A stretch of DNA of 14,577 nt from Clostridiales bacterium (GCA_004556545.1 SFGO01000062.1:1-14577); one strand, 5' to 3'; numbered from the stretch's first letter, positions 7,731 to 14,397 are shown. Notes: generated from the sequence alone by a model not told the origin. Made by a program: numbers and translations.

Positions 7731-7759
7731 TTGCTATATTATTACAAAAATGATACAAT
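7731..7759 (+). promoter_or_regulatory. Strong extended -10 promoter for the vanY-parAB-recQ unit
   Basis: TTGCTA (7731-7736) and TACAAT (7754-7759) are separated by 17 bases, with TG at 7751-7752 giving an extended -10. The -35 starts one base after the hflX TAG stop, inside a sharply AT-rich island within otherwise GC-rich DNA. The predicted start near 7766 leaves a leader of roughly 95 bases before the gene at 7861. With no terminator seen after hflX, read-through from the upstream unit is also possible. Confidence 0.7.
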
Positions 7760-7766
7760 AATTGTA
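7754..7766. promoter_or_regulatory. Perfect palindrome over the -10 box, possible operator
   Basis: TACAAT (7754-7759) and ATTGTA (7761-7766) form a perfect 6-bp inverted repeat around one base. It covers the -10 hexamer and the probable transcription start, a position where a dimeric repressor would block initiation. AT-rich palindromes also arise by chance, and no regulator gene is adjacent. Confidence 0.3.
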
Positions 7767-7860
7767 GTGTGTCCCTGTCTTCCGACGGTTCTTCCGCGGA
7801 GCCGCCAGCGAAAACATAGACAAATTTTCGTTTTGGATTTGGAAAGGGTGTGAGGAAACC

Positions 7861-8538
7861 GTGGTGCTGGGGAAAATGCTTTCCGTTGTTCTGACCGGCG
7901 CAGCGCTGCTTTCCGGAAGCAAAAACGCCGCCCTGCCTGAAAAAAATATCAACGGCGACATCTTTCTGGTCAATCGCCAGCATGTGATCAGCGAGCAGTA
8001 TGTTCCCGACTCCCTGCGCAAGACGCAGGTTCACGGCATGTCCCAAAGCATGCGGGAGGACGCGGCTGCGGCGCTGGAGGAGCTGTTTCAGGCGGCTCAG
8101 TCCGAGGGCGTCAAGCTGTCCAGCGTGTCCGGCTACCGCAGCTATTCCAAGCAGTCCCTGATCTACAGCCGCAAGGTCGGCCGCACCGGCAGCGAAGCCG
8201 AGGCCGACAAGCTGGTGGCCCGGCCCGGAACCAGCGAGCATCAGCTGGGGCTGGCCATGGATCTGGCCACCCGGGACAGCTCCACCCTGTCCGAACGCTT
8301 CGCCTCCACCGCCGAGGGCCAGTGGGTGTACGCCAACTGCCAGCGCTTCGGCTTCATCGTCCGCTATCTCAAGGGCTACGAGGACGTGACCGGCTACAGC
8401 TACGAGCCGTGGCACATCCGCTATGTGGGCCGGGAAAACGCCGAGGCCATCGCCGCCTCCGGCCTTCCTTTGGAAACCTATCTTTCCGGCTGGAAGCTGG
8501 AACTCTACGATTATCTGATTCATCAAGCTATGAACTGA
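7861..8538 (+). CDS. VanY-type D-alanyl-D-alanine carboxypeptidase (peptidase M15B)
   Basis: A zinc peptidase expected to trim the terminal D-Ala from peptidoglycan stem peptides outside the membrane. It has 225 residues if GTG 7861 is used. The M15B signature is complete: SGYRSY (90-95), zinc ligands H127 and D134 in SEHQLGLAMD, catalytic E182 and zinc ligand H185 in EPWHIRYVG. Residues 2-18 are hydrophobic with one lysine, a weak signal or anchor segment. Start choice is uncertain: GAGGA (7852-7856) is 4 bases before GTG 7861, 7 before an in-frame GTG at 7864, and an ATG at 7876 would cut into the hydrophobic segment. It is the first gene after the 7731 promoter, and its stop overlaps the ribosome binding site of the next gene, a second member of the same family. 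Confidence 0.9.
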   Translation: MVLGKMLSVVLTGAALLSGSKNAALPEKNINGDIFLVNRQHVISEQYVPDSLRKTQVHGMSQSMREDAAAALEELFQAAQSEGVKLSSVSGYRSYSKQSLIYSRKVGRTGSEAEADKLVARPGTSEHQLGLAMDLATRDSSTLSERFASTAEGQWVYANCQRFGFIVRYLKGYEDVTGYSYEPWHIRYVGRENAEAIAASGLPLETYLSGWKLELYDYLIHQAMN

Positions 8539-8547
8539 GGTGCTCCC

Positions 8548-9483
8548 ATGAAGGATTTCTGCCGTGCTGTGCTGGTTGGTCTTCTGTGCCTGATGCTGCT
8601 CCCCGTTTCCGCCCTCGGCGAGGACGGTTCGCTGGCCATGGGCGGAACAAAGGTGGAAGAGCCGGAGGTCCGCTGGACCTACGGCGTTTCGCTGACGGCG
8701 CTCCAGTCCCCTTATCTGATTCTGGTCAACGAGCAGAACCCGCTGGACAAGACCTACGAGCCCTCGCCCCTTGTCAAGATGACCAGCGTCAAGCGGGCCA
8801 CGTCCGCTACCATCTACCTGCAGGAGGCCTGCGCCAGGGCGGTGGAGGACATGTTCGCCGCCGCGCTGGAGGTGCAGGAGTATACCTACACCACCGTCAA
8901 TTCCAAGGGCGAGGAGACGGAACACACCGCCAGCTATCCCAACGGCATGACGCTCATGCTCAAAAGCGGCTACCGCAAGTACGGCACGCAGGCCACCATC
9001 TACCAGAACTATCTGGCCCGCAACAACGGCGTGGACGACGGCTATGTCAACAAGCCCGGCGCCAGCGAGCATCAGAGCGGCCTGTGCTGCGACATCCTCA
9101 ACCGGGACTACGCCGCCCGGGAATACATGACCCAGGATTTCAAGCAGACCCCCGAGGCCCACTGGATGAAGGAAAACTGCGCCCAGTTCGGCCTGATCCT
9201 CCGCTACACCGAGGACGGCGAGGCCGCCACCGGCATCAAGTTTGAGCCCTGGCACTTCCGCTATGTGGGCCGGGAGGCGGCGGGCTACCTCAGCTCCACC
9301 GGCATGTCGCTGGAGGCCTTCACCGAGGAATGGCAGGCGGCGCTGGCGGATTTCGAGGCCCGGGGGGGCGACGTGAAGGCCCAGCTGGCCTATGAAGAAA
9401 GCACCAAAGACGCCCCGCCCGCCAGCTATGTGCTGCAGGAGACGGACGAGGACGGCGACGCGGAGATTTCGCTGGTCTTCTGA
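8548..9483 (+). CDS. Second VanY-type D,D-carboxypeptidase, secreted
   Basis: A 311-residue M15B peptidase homologous to its upstream neighbour. A clear signal peptide (hydrophobic 8-23, possible cleavage after A-L-G at 24) predicts export. Catalytic residues are intact: SGYRKY (140-145), H175 and D182 in SEHQSGLCCD, E233 and H236 in EPWHFRYVG. It differs from the first copy by an insertion of roughly 30 residues before SGYR and by an acidic C-terminal tail after about 270. Substrate is presumably D-Ala-D-Ala-ended muropeptide; the lack of a vanRS, vanHAX or vanZ neighbour argues against a glycopeptide-resistance role. GAGGTG (8537-8542) lies 5 bases before the ATG and overlaps the previous stop codon, indicating coupling. 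parA follows after 27 bases. Confidence 0.9.
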   Translation: MKDFCRAVLVGLLCLMLLPVSALGEDGSLAMGGTKVEEPEVRWTYGVSLTALQSPYLILVNEQNPLDKTYEPSPLVKMTSVKRATSATIYLQEACARAVEDMFAAALEVQEYTYTTVNSKGEETEHTASYPNGMTLMLKSGYRKYGTQATIYQNYLARNNGVDDGYVNKPGASEHQSGLCCDILNRDYAAREYMTQDFKQTPEAHWMKENCAQFGLILRYTEDGEAATGIKFEPWHFRYVGREAAGYLSSTGMSLEAFTEEWQAALADFEARGGDVKAQLAYEESTKDAPPASYVLQETDEDGDAEISLVF

Positions 9484-9510
9484 TGAACAAAGGACGCGAG
9501 GGAACTTGAA

Positions 9511-10269
9511 ATGGGCAAAATGATTGCGATCACCAACCAAAAGGGCGGCGTGGGCAAAACCACCACCGCCATCAACCTGACCGCCTGTCTGGCGGAAGCC
9601 GGCAAGAAGGTGCTGCTGGTGGATCTGGACCCGCAGGGCAACTCCACCAGCGGTCTGGGCCTGCAGGCGGGCGCCACCTCCATCTACGAGGTGCTCATGG
9701 GCCGGGCGCCGGTCAACGCCTGCCTGAAGCGCACCGCCGTCAAGGGGCTGGATCTGCTGCCCGCCGACATCCGTCTGGCCGGGGCCGAGCTGGAGCTGGT
9801 GGATCTGGAGCAGCGGGAGTACCGGCTCAAAAGCGTCCTCATGGGGCTGGAGCGCGGCTATGACTTCGTCTTTGTGGACTGCCCGCCGTCCCTGAGCCTG
9901 CTGACCCTGAACGCTCTCGCCGCCTGCCAGCGGGTGCTGATCCCCATCCAGTGCGAGTATTACGCGCTGGAGGGCGTGTCCAGCCTGATGAATACCATCA
10001 GCCGGGTCAAGCATTCCTTCAACCCCTCGCTGGAGATCGAGGGCGTGCTGCTGACCATGCTGGACGGCCGCACCAACCTGAGCCTGCAGGTGGTAGAATC
10101 CGTCAAAAAGCATTTCCGGGATAAGGTTTTTTCCGTGGCCATTCCCCGCAACGTGCGTCTGGGCGAGGCTCCCAGCCACGGCGTTCCCATTCATCTTTAC
10201 GATCCCCGCAGCCAGGGCGCGGAAAGCTACCGTCAGCTGGCGCAGGAGATCATCCGCCGCAACCGGTAA
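9511..10269 (+). CDS. parA: ParA/Soj chromosome-partition ATPase
   Basis: A 252-residue deviant-Walker ATPase of the chromosomal ParA/Soj (and MinD) superfamily. It binds nucleoid DNA when ATP-bound and is stimulated by ParB, driving origin segregation; in B. subtilis Soj also acts on DnaA. KGGVGKTT (11-18) contains the deviant signature lysine, DLDPQGN (38-44) is switch-like motif A', and FVDCPPS (121-127) is Walker B. The short N-terminus without a helix-turn-helix fits the chromosomal type Ib-like group rather than plasmid ParA with its own repressor domain. GAGGGAA (9498-9504) is 6 bases upstream. It is followed by parB after 33 bases. Its neighbours here are peptidoglycan peptidases rather than the usual rsmG/gidB. 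Confidence 0.94.
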   Translation: MGKMIAITNQKGGVGKTTTAINLTACLAEAGKKVLLVDLDPQGNSTSGLGLQAGATSIYEVLMGRAPVNACLKRTAVKGLDLLPADIRLAGAELELVDLEQREYRLKSVLMGLERGYDFVFVDCPPSLSLLTLNALAACQRVLIPIQCEYYALEGVSSLMNTISRVKHSFNPSLEIEGVLLTMLDGRTNLSLQVVESVKKHFRDKVFSVAIPRNVRLGEAPSHGVPIHLYDPRSQGAESYRQLAQEIIRRNR

Positions 10270-10302
10270 GGATTGCCGGCCATAAAGGAGTCTGTGAAAA
10301 CC

Positions 10303-11157
10303 ATGAAGCGTTCCGGATTGGGGCGGGGACTGGACGTCCTTCTGCCCCAGAATGACGAACTTTTCCAAACCGTGGTGCAGGAGATCGCCATCGACGAGAT
10401 CGACCCCAACACCGCCCAGCCCCGCAAGGATTTCGATAAGGAGGCGCTGGAGCAGCTGGCGGAAAGCATCCGCTCGGCCGGGGTCCTCTCCCCCATTCTG
10501 GTGGTGCAGGACGGCATGCGCTACCGCATCGTGGCAGGGGAGCGCCGGTTCCGGGCCGCCCGGCTGGCGGGCCTTTCCACCGTGCCCTGCATCGTCCGCG
10601 ACCTGACCAACGAGCAGCAGATGGAAGCCGCCCTGATCGAGAACCTTCAGCGGCAGGACCTGAACCCCATCGAAGAAGCTTCCGCTATCCGTTCCCTGAT
10701 GGACGAATGCGGCTACACTCAGGAGCAGGCCGCCAAAAAGCTGGGCAAGAGCCGTCCGGCCATCGCCAACGCCCTGCGCCTTCTGTCCTTGCCCCAGCCG
10801 GTGCTGGCCATGGTGCAGTCCGGCCAGCTGAGCGCGGGTCACGCCCGGGTGCTGGCGGGTCTGGATTCCGCCCAGCGGCAGCTGGCGCTGGCCCGCAGAT
10901 GCGTATCGGAATCCCTTTCCGTGCGCAAACTGGAAGAGCTTGCCAGAGAAGAGCCTGCCGCTCCCGCAGCAAAGAAAGCGGCTGTTTCCCGGCCCCTGAC
11001 CCCCGAGCTTCACACCCTGCAGGATACCATGCGGCAGGCGCTGGGGCTCAAGACCGTGCTGACCGGCAATGAAAAGAAGGGCAAGATCACCCTTTCCTAT
11101 AACAGCTCCGAAGAGTTGGAGCATCTCTACGAGGTCGTCGGACGGCTGACCGAGTAA
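10303..11157 (+). CDS. parB: ParB/Spo0J CTP-dependent centromere-binding protein
   Basis: A 284-residue ParB that loads on parS sites, uses CTP to clamp and slide on DNA, and stimulates ParA. The N-terminus RSGLGRGLDVLL is the usual ParA-contact region. The CTP-binding motifs GERRFRAAR (79-87) and ENLQRQDLNPIEEA (113-126) are present, followed by a helix-turn-helix near 139-163 (YTQEQAAKKLGKSRPAIAN) and a C-terminal dimerisation region after a short Ala/Pro/Lys linker (about 216-230). ATG 10303 is chosen because it gives the canonical start; AAAGGAG (10284-10290) is 12 bases away, and an in-frame GTG at 10294 is only 3 bases from it, so the exact start is uncertain. I saw no parS-like TGTTTCACGTGAAACA palindrome in the window. 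Confidence 0.94.
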   Translation: MKRSGLGRGLDVLLPQNDELFQTVVQEIAIDEIDPNTAQPRKDFDKEALEQLAESIRSAGVLSPILVVQDGMRYRIVAGERRFRAARLAGLSTVPCIVRDLTNEQQMEAALIENLQRQDLNPIEEASAIRSLMDECGYTQEQAAKKLGKSRPAIANALRLLSLPQPVLAMVQSGQLSAGHARVLAGLDSAQRQLALARRCVSESLSVRKLEELAREEPAAPAAKKAAVSRPLTPELHTLQDTMRQALGLKTVLTGNEKKGKITLSYNSSEELEHLYEVVGRLTE

Positions 11158-11184
11158 GGCAAACTGCCAGCGAGGTGAATGCAT

Positions 11185-12381
11185 ATGCGTATCAATCCCA
11201 ACAGGAAGGTCCACAAGCTCAAGCGCGATCCCTACAAGGTGCTGACGAAGCTCGCCCTGATCCTTGCCGTGTGCGTAGCGGTGGGCGTAGGGATCTTCTA
11301 CCTTTGCTCCAAGGCCGTGGAGCGGGATTATGTCATCAAGCGCGACCAGATCGACCGGATGAACGCGGAAAATGAGGTAGAGTTCAACACCCGGCTCAAC
11401 GAGCTGCGGGCGGGCGCGAACAGCGCTTTCTCCGACCCCATCTCCGGCGATACCACTGAAGAGAATCTCCCTTCGTGGGAAAAGACGCTGGACGGCAAGG
11501 TCTGGCGGGTGGAGGACGAGGGCAAGACCGGTCTGGAAAACGTCTCCACCGTTACCATGAGCCGTTCCGAGCTTTTGCAGGGCGGTCTGGTGCTCATCAA
11601 CCCGTGGCACAGCGTGCCCTCCGATTACAGCTACGAGGGCCTTGTCAGCATCGGCTCCGCCAGCAGCTACAAAATCCCCGTCACCGACAACACGGTGCAG
11701 CTCTTCCCCGCCGCCTACGAGGGGCTTCTGTCCCTCATCAACCGCTGCACCGAGGCGGGCTATGACAGCTACATCGTCCGTCAGGGCTACCGCAGCAACG
11801 AGGAGCAGACCAAGCTCTTCGAGGACGCCATGCAGCGCCTCAGCAGCCAGTATTCCGGCGACATCCTCATCGAGCAGACCAAGAAGGACGTGAACTACCC
11901 CGGCACCAGCGAGTACCAGTCCGGCTTTGCCTTCCAGATGGGCCTGTACAACCGGGACGCGGCCGTTGCGGCCACGCTGGGCAAGTTCTCCGAGGATAAG
12001 CGGGGCCAGTACTTCATCGAGAACTGCTGGAAGGACGGCGTCGTCTTCCGCTTCCCCATCGACGGCTTCCCCCGCTCCGACTGGGAAAGCAAGACCTACA
12101 AGACCGGCATCAGCGCCAAGCTGCTTCTCTTCCGTTACGTGGGCAAGGCCCATGCCGCCGTCATGCGCACCATGGACTACTGTCTGGAGGAGTATCTGGA
12201 GTTCCTCATGGCCCATCCCCACATCACCGTCTACGAGGACGGTGCGCTGCGGTACGAGATCTACCGCATCTCCGGCGCGGAGGGCGACTCCTTCACCCTG
12301 CCGGTGCCCAACCCGGCCAGCGGCTATCAGGCCAGTCTGGACAATCTGGGCGGCGTGGTGCTGGCCTACACCTACAACTGA
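11185..12381 (+). CDS. Membrane-anchored VanY-like protein lacking zinc-site residues (probable pseudopeptidase)
   Basis: A 398-residue protein. A basic N-terminus and a transmembrane helix (about 22-41) precede a possible coiled-coil (about 44-75) and an extracytoplasmic domain. From about 175 this domain aligns with the two VanY proteins upstream: QGYRSN (200-205) for SGYRSY, SEYQSGFAFQ (242-251) for SEHQxGxxxD, an IENC...VVFRF stretch (278-290) for xENCxxFGxIxRY, and FRYVG (316-320) for WHxRYVG. The zinc ligands H and D are Y244 and Q251. The last zinc histidine is L315 and the catalytic glutamate is K312. The frame is intact, so this is a diverged paralogue, not decay. It most likely binds peptidoglycan or a partner rather than cleaving. 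GAGGTG (11172-11177) is 7 bases before ATG 11185, better than the ATG at 11179. parB ends 27 bases upstream; recQ begins 28 bases downstream. Confidence 0.8.
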   Translation: MRINPNRKVHKLKRDPYKVLTKLALILAVCVAVGVGIFYLCSKAVERDYVIKRDQIDRMNAENEVEFNTRLNELRAGANSAFSDPISGDTTEENLPSWEKTLDGKVWRVEDEGKTGLENVSTVTMSRSELLQGGLVLINPWHSVPSDYSYEGLVSIGSASSYKIPVTDNTVQLFPAAYEGLLSLINRCTEAGYDSYIVRQGYRSNEEQTKLFEDAMQRLSSQYSGDILIEQTKKDVNYPGTSEYQSGFAFQMGLYNRDAAVAATLGKFSEDKRGQYFIENCWKDGVVFRFPIDGFPRSDWESKTYKTGISAKLLLFRYVGKAHAAVMRTMDYCLEEYLEFLMAHPHITVYEDGALRYEIYRISGAEGDSFTLPVPNPASGYQASLDNLGGVVLAYTYN

Positions 12382-12409
12382 GCATTTTTAGCAACGCGAA
12401 AGCTGATTC

Positions 12410-13978
12410 ATGGAACTGACAGAATCCCTGAAAAAATGGTTTGGCCACGACTCCTTTCGGGAGGGCCAGGAGGATCTGATTCGGGCGCTGATGAGCGGAC
12501 GGGACATTCTCGGGGTGATGCCCACGGGAGCGGGCAAATCCGTCTGCTATCAGCTGCCCGCTTTGCTGTCTCCGGGAATGACGCTGGTGGTATCGCCCCT
12601 CATCGCTCTGATGAAGGATCAGGTCATGGCCCTGAAGCAAAGCGGCGTAGCGGCGGCCTACATCAACTCCAGCCTGACCCCGGGCCAGCAGCAGGAGGCC
12701 ATCCGCCGGGCGAAAAACGGCGCGTACAAGATTGTCTACGTAGCCCCGGAGCGGCTGCAGACCCCCGCTTTTCTGGATTTTGCCGTCCACGCGCCCCTTT
12801 CTCTGCTGGCGGTGGACGAAGCCCACTGCGTTTCCCAATGGGGGCAGGATTTCCGCCCCAGCTATCTCAAAATAGCGGATTTCGTCCGTGCCCTGCCCCA
12901 CCGGCCCCCGGTCGCGGCCTTTACGGCCACCGCCACCCAGCAGGTACGCACGGACATGATCCGCCTTTTGGAGCTGGAAGCGCCCTACACGCTGGTGACG
13001 GGCTACAACCGCCCCAACCTGCGCTTTCTTTCGGTGAAGCCCACCAGCAAGCCCGGCTATCTGTTGCGCTATCTGAAAGAGGCCGACCCGGACGCCTGCG
13101 GCATCATTTACTGCTCCACCCGCAAAAACGTGGAGGACGTATGCGAGCGTCTCCGGCAGGGCGGTTTTTCCGCCACCCGCTACCACGCCGGGCTGACGGA
13201 CGAGGAGCGCCGCCGCAATCAGGACGATTTCAAGATGGACCGCGCCCGCATCATGGTGGCCACCAACGCCTTCGGCATGGGCATCGACAAGGCGGACGTG
13301 CGCTTCGTCATTCACTACAACATGCCCCGGGATCTGGAAAGCTACTATCAGGAGGCGGGCCGGGCCGGGCGGGACGGCGATCCGGCGGACTGTCTGCTGC
13401 TCTACAGCGGTCAGGACGTGATCACCGCCCGCTGGATGATCGAGCATTCCGACGACAACCCGGAACTGGACGCGGACGAGCGGGCCGAATTACAGCGCCG
13501 GGATCTGGAACGCCTGAAGCAGATGACCTTCTACGCCACCAGCAAGCGCTGTCTGCGGGCCTTTCTCCTGCGCTATTTCGGCGAAGACGCGCCGGACGGC
13601 TGCGGCAGCTGTTCCGTCTGCGAGGAGCTGCCCTTTGAGGTGGACACCGGCCGGGGCCGTCTCTACGGCATGCCCGCCAAAGAAGCCCGGCGGGAGCGCA
13701 AGCGCCGTCAGGAAGCGATCCCCTTCACCGGCTGGGAAGCCGCCCAATACGAGAACCTGCGCACCCTCCGCGCCCTGCTGGCCGCGCACTTCCACCTGCC
13801 TGTCTACATGATCTTCTCCGACGCCTCCCTTCGGGACATGGTTCAGAAACGCCCCAAAACCGAGGACGAATTTCTGGAAGTCTCCGGCGTCGGCCAAGCC
13901 AAGCTGGAACGCTACGGTGCCTACTTCCTCGCCGTCCTCCGCGACGGCAAAGAGCCCAACTCCCTTCTGCAGGGGTAA
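12410..13978 (+). CDS. recQ: RecQ-family ATP-dependent DNA helicase, short form
   Basis: A 522-residue 3'-5' DNA helicase involved in recombination and replication-fork repair. Walker A MPTGAGKS (37-44), DEAH (136-139), the aromatic-rich loop SQWGQDFRPSY (142-152), the FTATAT motif (171-176) and QEAGRAGRDG (314-323) form a complete core. A zinc-binding set C381, C398, C401, C404 follows. An HRDC-type domain occupies about 441-517 (GWEAAQYENLRTLR and EFLEVSGVGQAKLERYG). The winged-helix (RQC) domain that separates zinc site and HRDC in E. coli RecQ is absent; only a basic stretch of about 30 residues (410-440) lies there. No strong ribosome binding site precedes the ATG (the gap from the previous stop is 28 bases), so translation may be coupled or weak. 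The stop codon lies in a sequence resembling repeats further downstream. Confidence 0.94.
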   Translation: MELTESLKKWFGHDSFREGQEDLIRALMSGRDILGVMPTGAGKSVCYQLPALLSPGMTLVVSPLIALMKDQVMALKQSGVAAAYINSSLTPGQQQEAIRRAKNGAYKIVYVAPERLQTPAFLDFAVHAPLSLLAVDEAHCVSQWGQDFRPSYLKIADFVRALPHRPPVAAFTATATQQVRTDMIRLLELEAPYTLVTGYNRPNLRFLSVKPTSKPGYLLRYLKEADPDACGIIYCSTRKNVEDVCERLRQGGFSATRYHAGLTDEERRRNQDDFKMDRARIMVATNAFGMGIDKADVRFVIHYNMPRDLESYYQEAGRAGRDGDPADCLLLYSGQDVITARWMIEHSDDNPELDADERAELQRRDLERLKQMTFYATSKRCLRAFLLRYFGEDAPDGCGSCSVCEELPFEVDTGRGRLYGMPAKEARRERKRRQEAIPFTGWEAAQYENLRTLRALLAAHFHLPVYMIFSDASLRDMVQKRPKTEDEFLEVSGVGQAKLERYGAYFLAVLRDGKEPNSLLQG

Positions 13979-14020
13979 GGGGCAGTGCCCCTTGCCCCAC
14001 ACCGCGCCCATAGGGCGCGG
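13979..14020. repeat. Paired GC-rich hairpins immediately after the recQ stop
   Basis: GGGGCA (13979-13984) and TGCCCC (13986-13991) are a perfect palindrome around one base. CCGCGCCC (14002-14009) and GGGCGCGG (14013-14020) form an 8-bp stem with a 3-base loop. GCCCC/GGGGC ends allow alternative pairing between them. No T run follows, so they are more likely mRNA 3'-end structures or part of the repeat cluster than a standard terminator. Confidence 0.6.
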
Positions 14021-14037
14021 GGCTGCTCGGGAGACAT

Positions 14038-14090
14038 GCCTGTTGGCCGGGGTTTTACCGCCGTGGCACGACAGGTGCCACGGCTCGCCA
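14038..14090. repeat. Imperfect direct repeat A, copy 1
   Basis: This begins GCCTGTTGGC and shares TACCGCC, CGACAGG and GGCTCGC blocks, in order, with the copy at 14108-14159. It contains a perfect hairpin, CCGTGGCA (14061-14068) / TGCCACGG (14076-14083), whose loop contains the shared CGACAGG block. The two copies start 70 bases apart. Confidence 0.6.
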
Positions 14091-14107
14091 GTCTGGCAGG
14101 CTTCCCT

Positions 14108-14159
14108 GCCGGTTGGCAAGTTCATACCGCCATTCGGCGACAGGCCTCATGGCTCGCTA
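14108..14159. repeat. Imperfect direct repeat A, copy 2
   Basis: This begins GCCGGTTGGC and keeps the TACCGCC, CGACAGG and GGCTCGC blocks of copy 1 in order, with one base fewer near the start. The hairpin of copy 1 is not well preserved here, so the shared feature is sequence rather than fold. Between the copies GGCAGG (14095-14100) / CCTGCC (14105-14110) forms another small stem. Confidence 0.6.
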
Positions 14160-14160
14160 C

Positions 14161-14197
14161 AAAGGCCAGCGTGGATTTGAAATCCCGCTGGCCTTTT
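14161..14197. terminator. Symmetrical terminator-like stem-loop downstream of recQ
   Basis: AAAGGCCAGCG (14161-14171) pairs perfectly with CGCTGGCCTTT (14186-14196). Inside it, GGATTT (14173-14178) pairs with AAATCC (14180-14185), leaving only a bulged T (14172) and a tiny loop. The flanking AAA and TTTT make it a possible bidirectional intrinsic terminator, and it is the best candidate for ending the operon, about 180 bases after the recQ stop. It may equally be another member of the local repeat cluster. Confidence 0.5.
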
Positions 14198-14226
14198 GCG
14201 CTGCAAAAATACCCAAGTCACAAGAA

Positions 14227-14282
14227 AACATCCCAACCTGCAAGGGCTGCGTATGCCCCACGCCGACTGAGGGGGAGCAGAG
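14227..14282. repeat. Imperfect 56-base direct repeat B, copy 1
   Basis: The copy matches 14325-14380 at 47 of 56 positions by hand alignment without gaps. The conserved right part is GCCCCACGCCGACTG followed by a G run and AGCAGAG. Differences are concentrated in the middle (positions 21-27 of the repeat). It contains GGGC...GCCCC complementarity. Confidence 0.75.
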
Positions 14283-14324
14283 GTCTTTTTTCATTTAAGC
14301 TGCAAAACAGTCAAACTACGCCGA

Positions 14325-14380
14325 AGCATCCCACCCTGCAAGGGGTAAGCTTGCCCCACGCCGACTGCGGGGAAGCAGAG
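14325..14380. repeat. Imperfect 56-base direct repeat B, copy 2
   Basis: The copy starts 98 bases after copy 1 and matches it at 47 of 56 positions. Its left-central part, CTGCAAGGGGTAAGCTTGCC, also resembles the end of recQ (13967-14004), where the recQ TAA stop lies in the equivalent GGGGTAAG. The copies may be fragments of a dispersed repeat family. Confidence 0.75.
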
Positions 14381-14397
14381 CGGCGATAGGCAGCGGA

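Noticed and set aside
7861..9483. Glycopeptide-resistance locus suggested by two VanY-type genes
   Set aside because: There is no VanRS two-component system and no vanH, vanA/B ligase, vanX or vanZ nearby; the genes are joined to parAB and recQ instead.
7474..12222. A continuous leftward open frame of about 1580 codons opposite hflX, vanY, parA, parB and the pseudopeptidase
   Set aside because: It runs antisense to six well-supported genes, has low-complexity Gly/Ala/Gln/His-rich composition and no recognisable domain. Long antisense frames are expected in GC-rich DNA with GC-biased third codon positions.
14227..14380. CRISPR array suggested by spaced repeats
   Set aside because: Only two imperfect 56-base copies with an unremarkable 42-base gap and no cas genes.
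13985..14389. A rightward open frame of 134 codons after recQ
   Set aside because: It crosses hairpins, the terminator-like stem and direct repeats, has no start signal and resembles no family.
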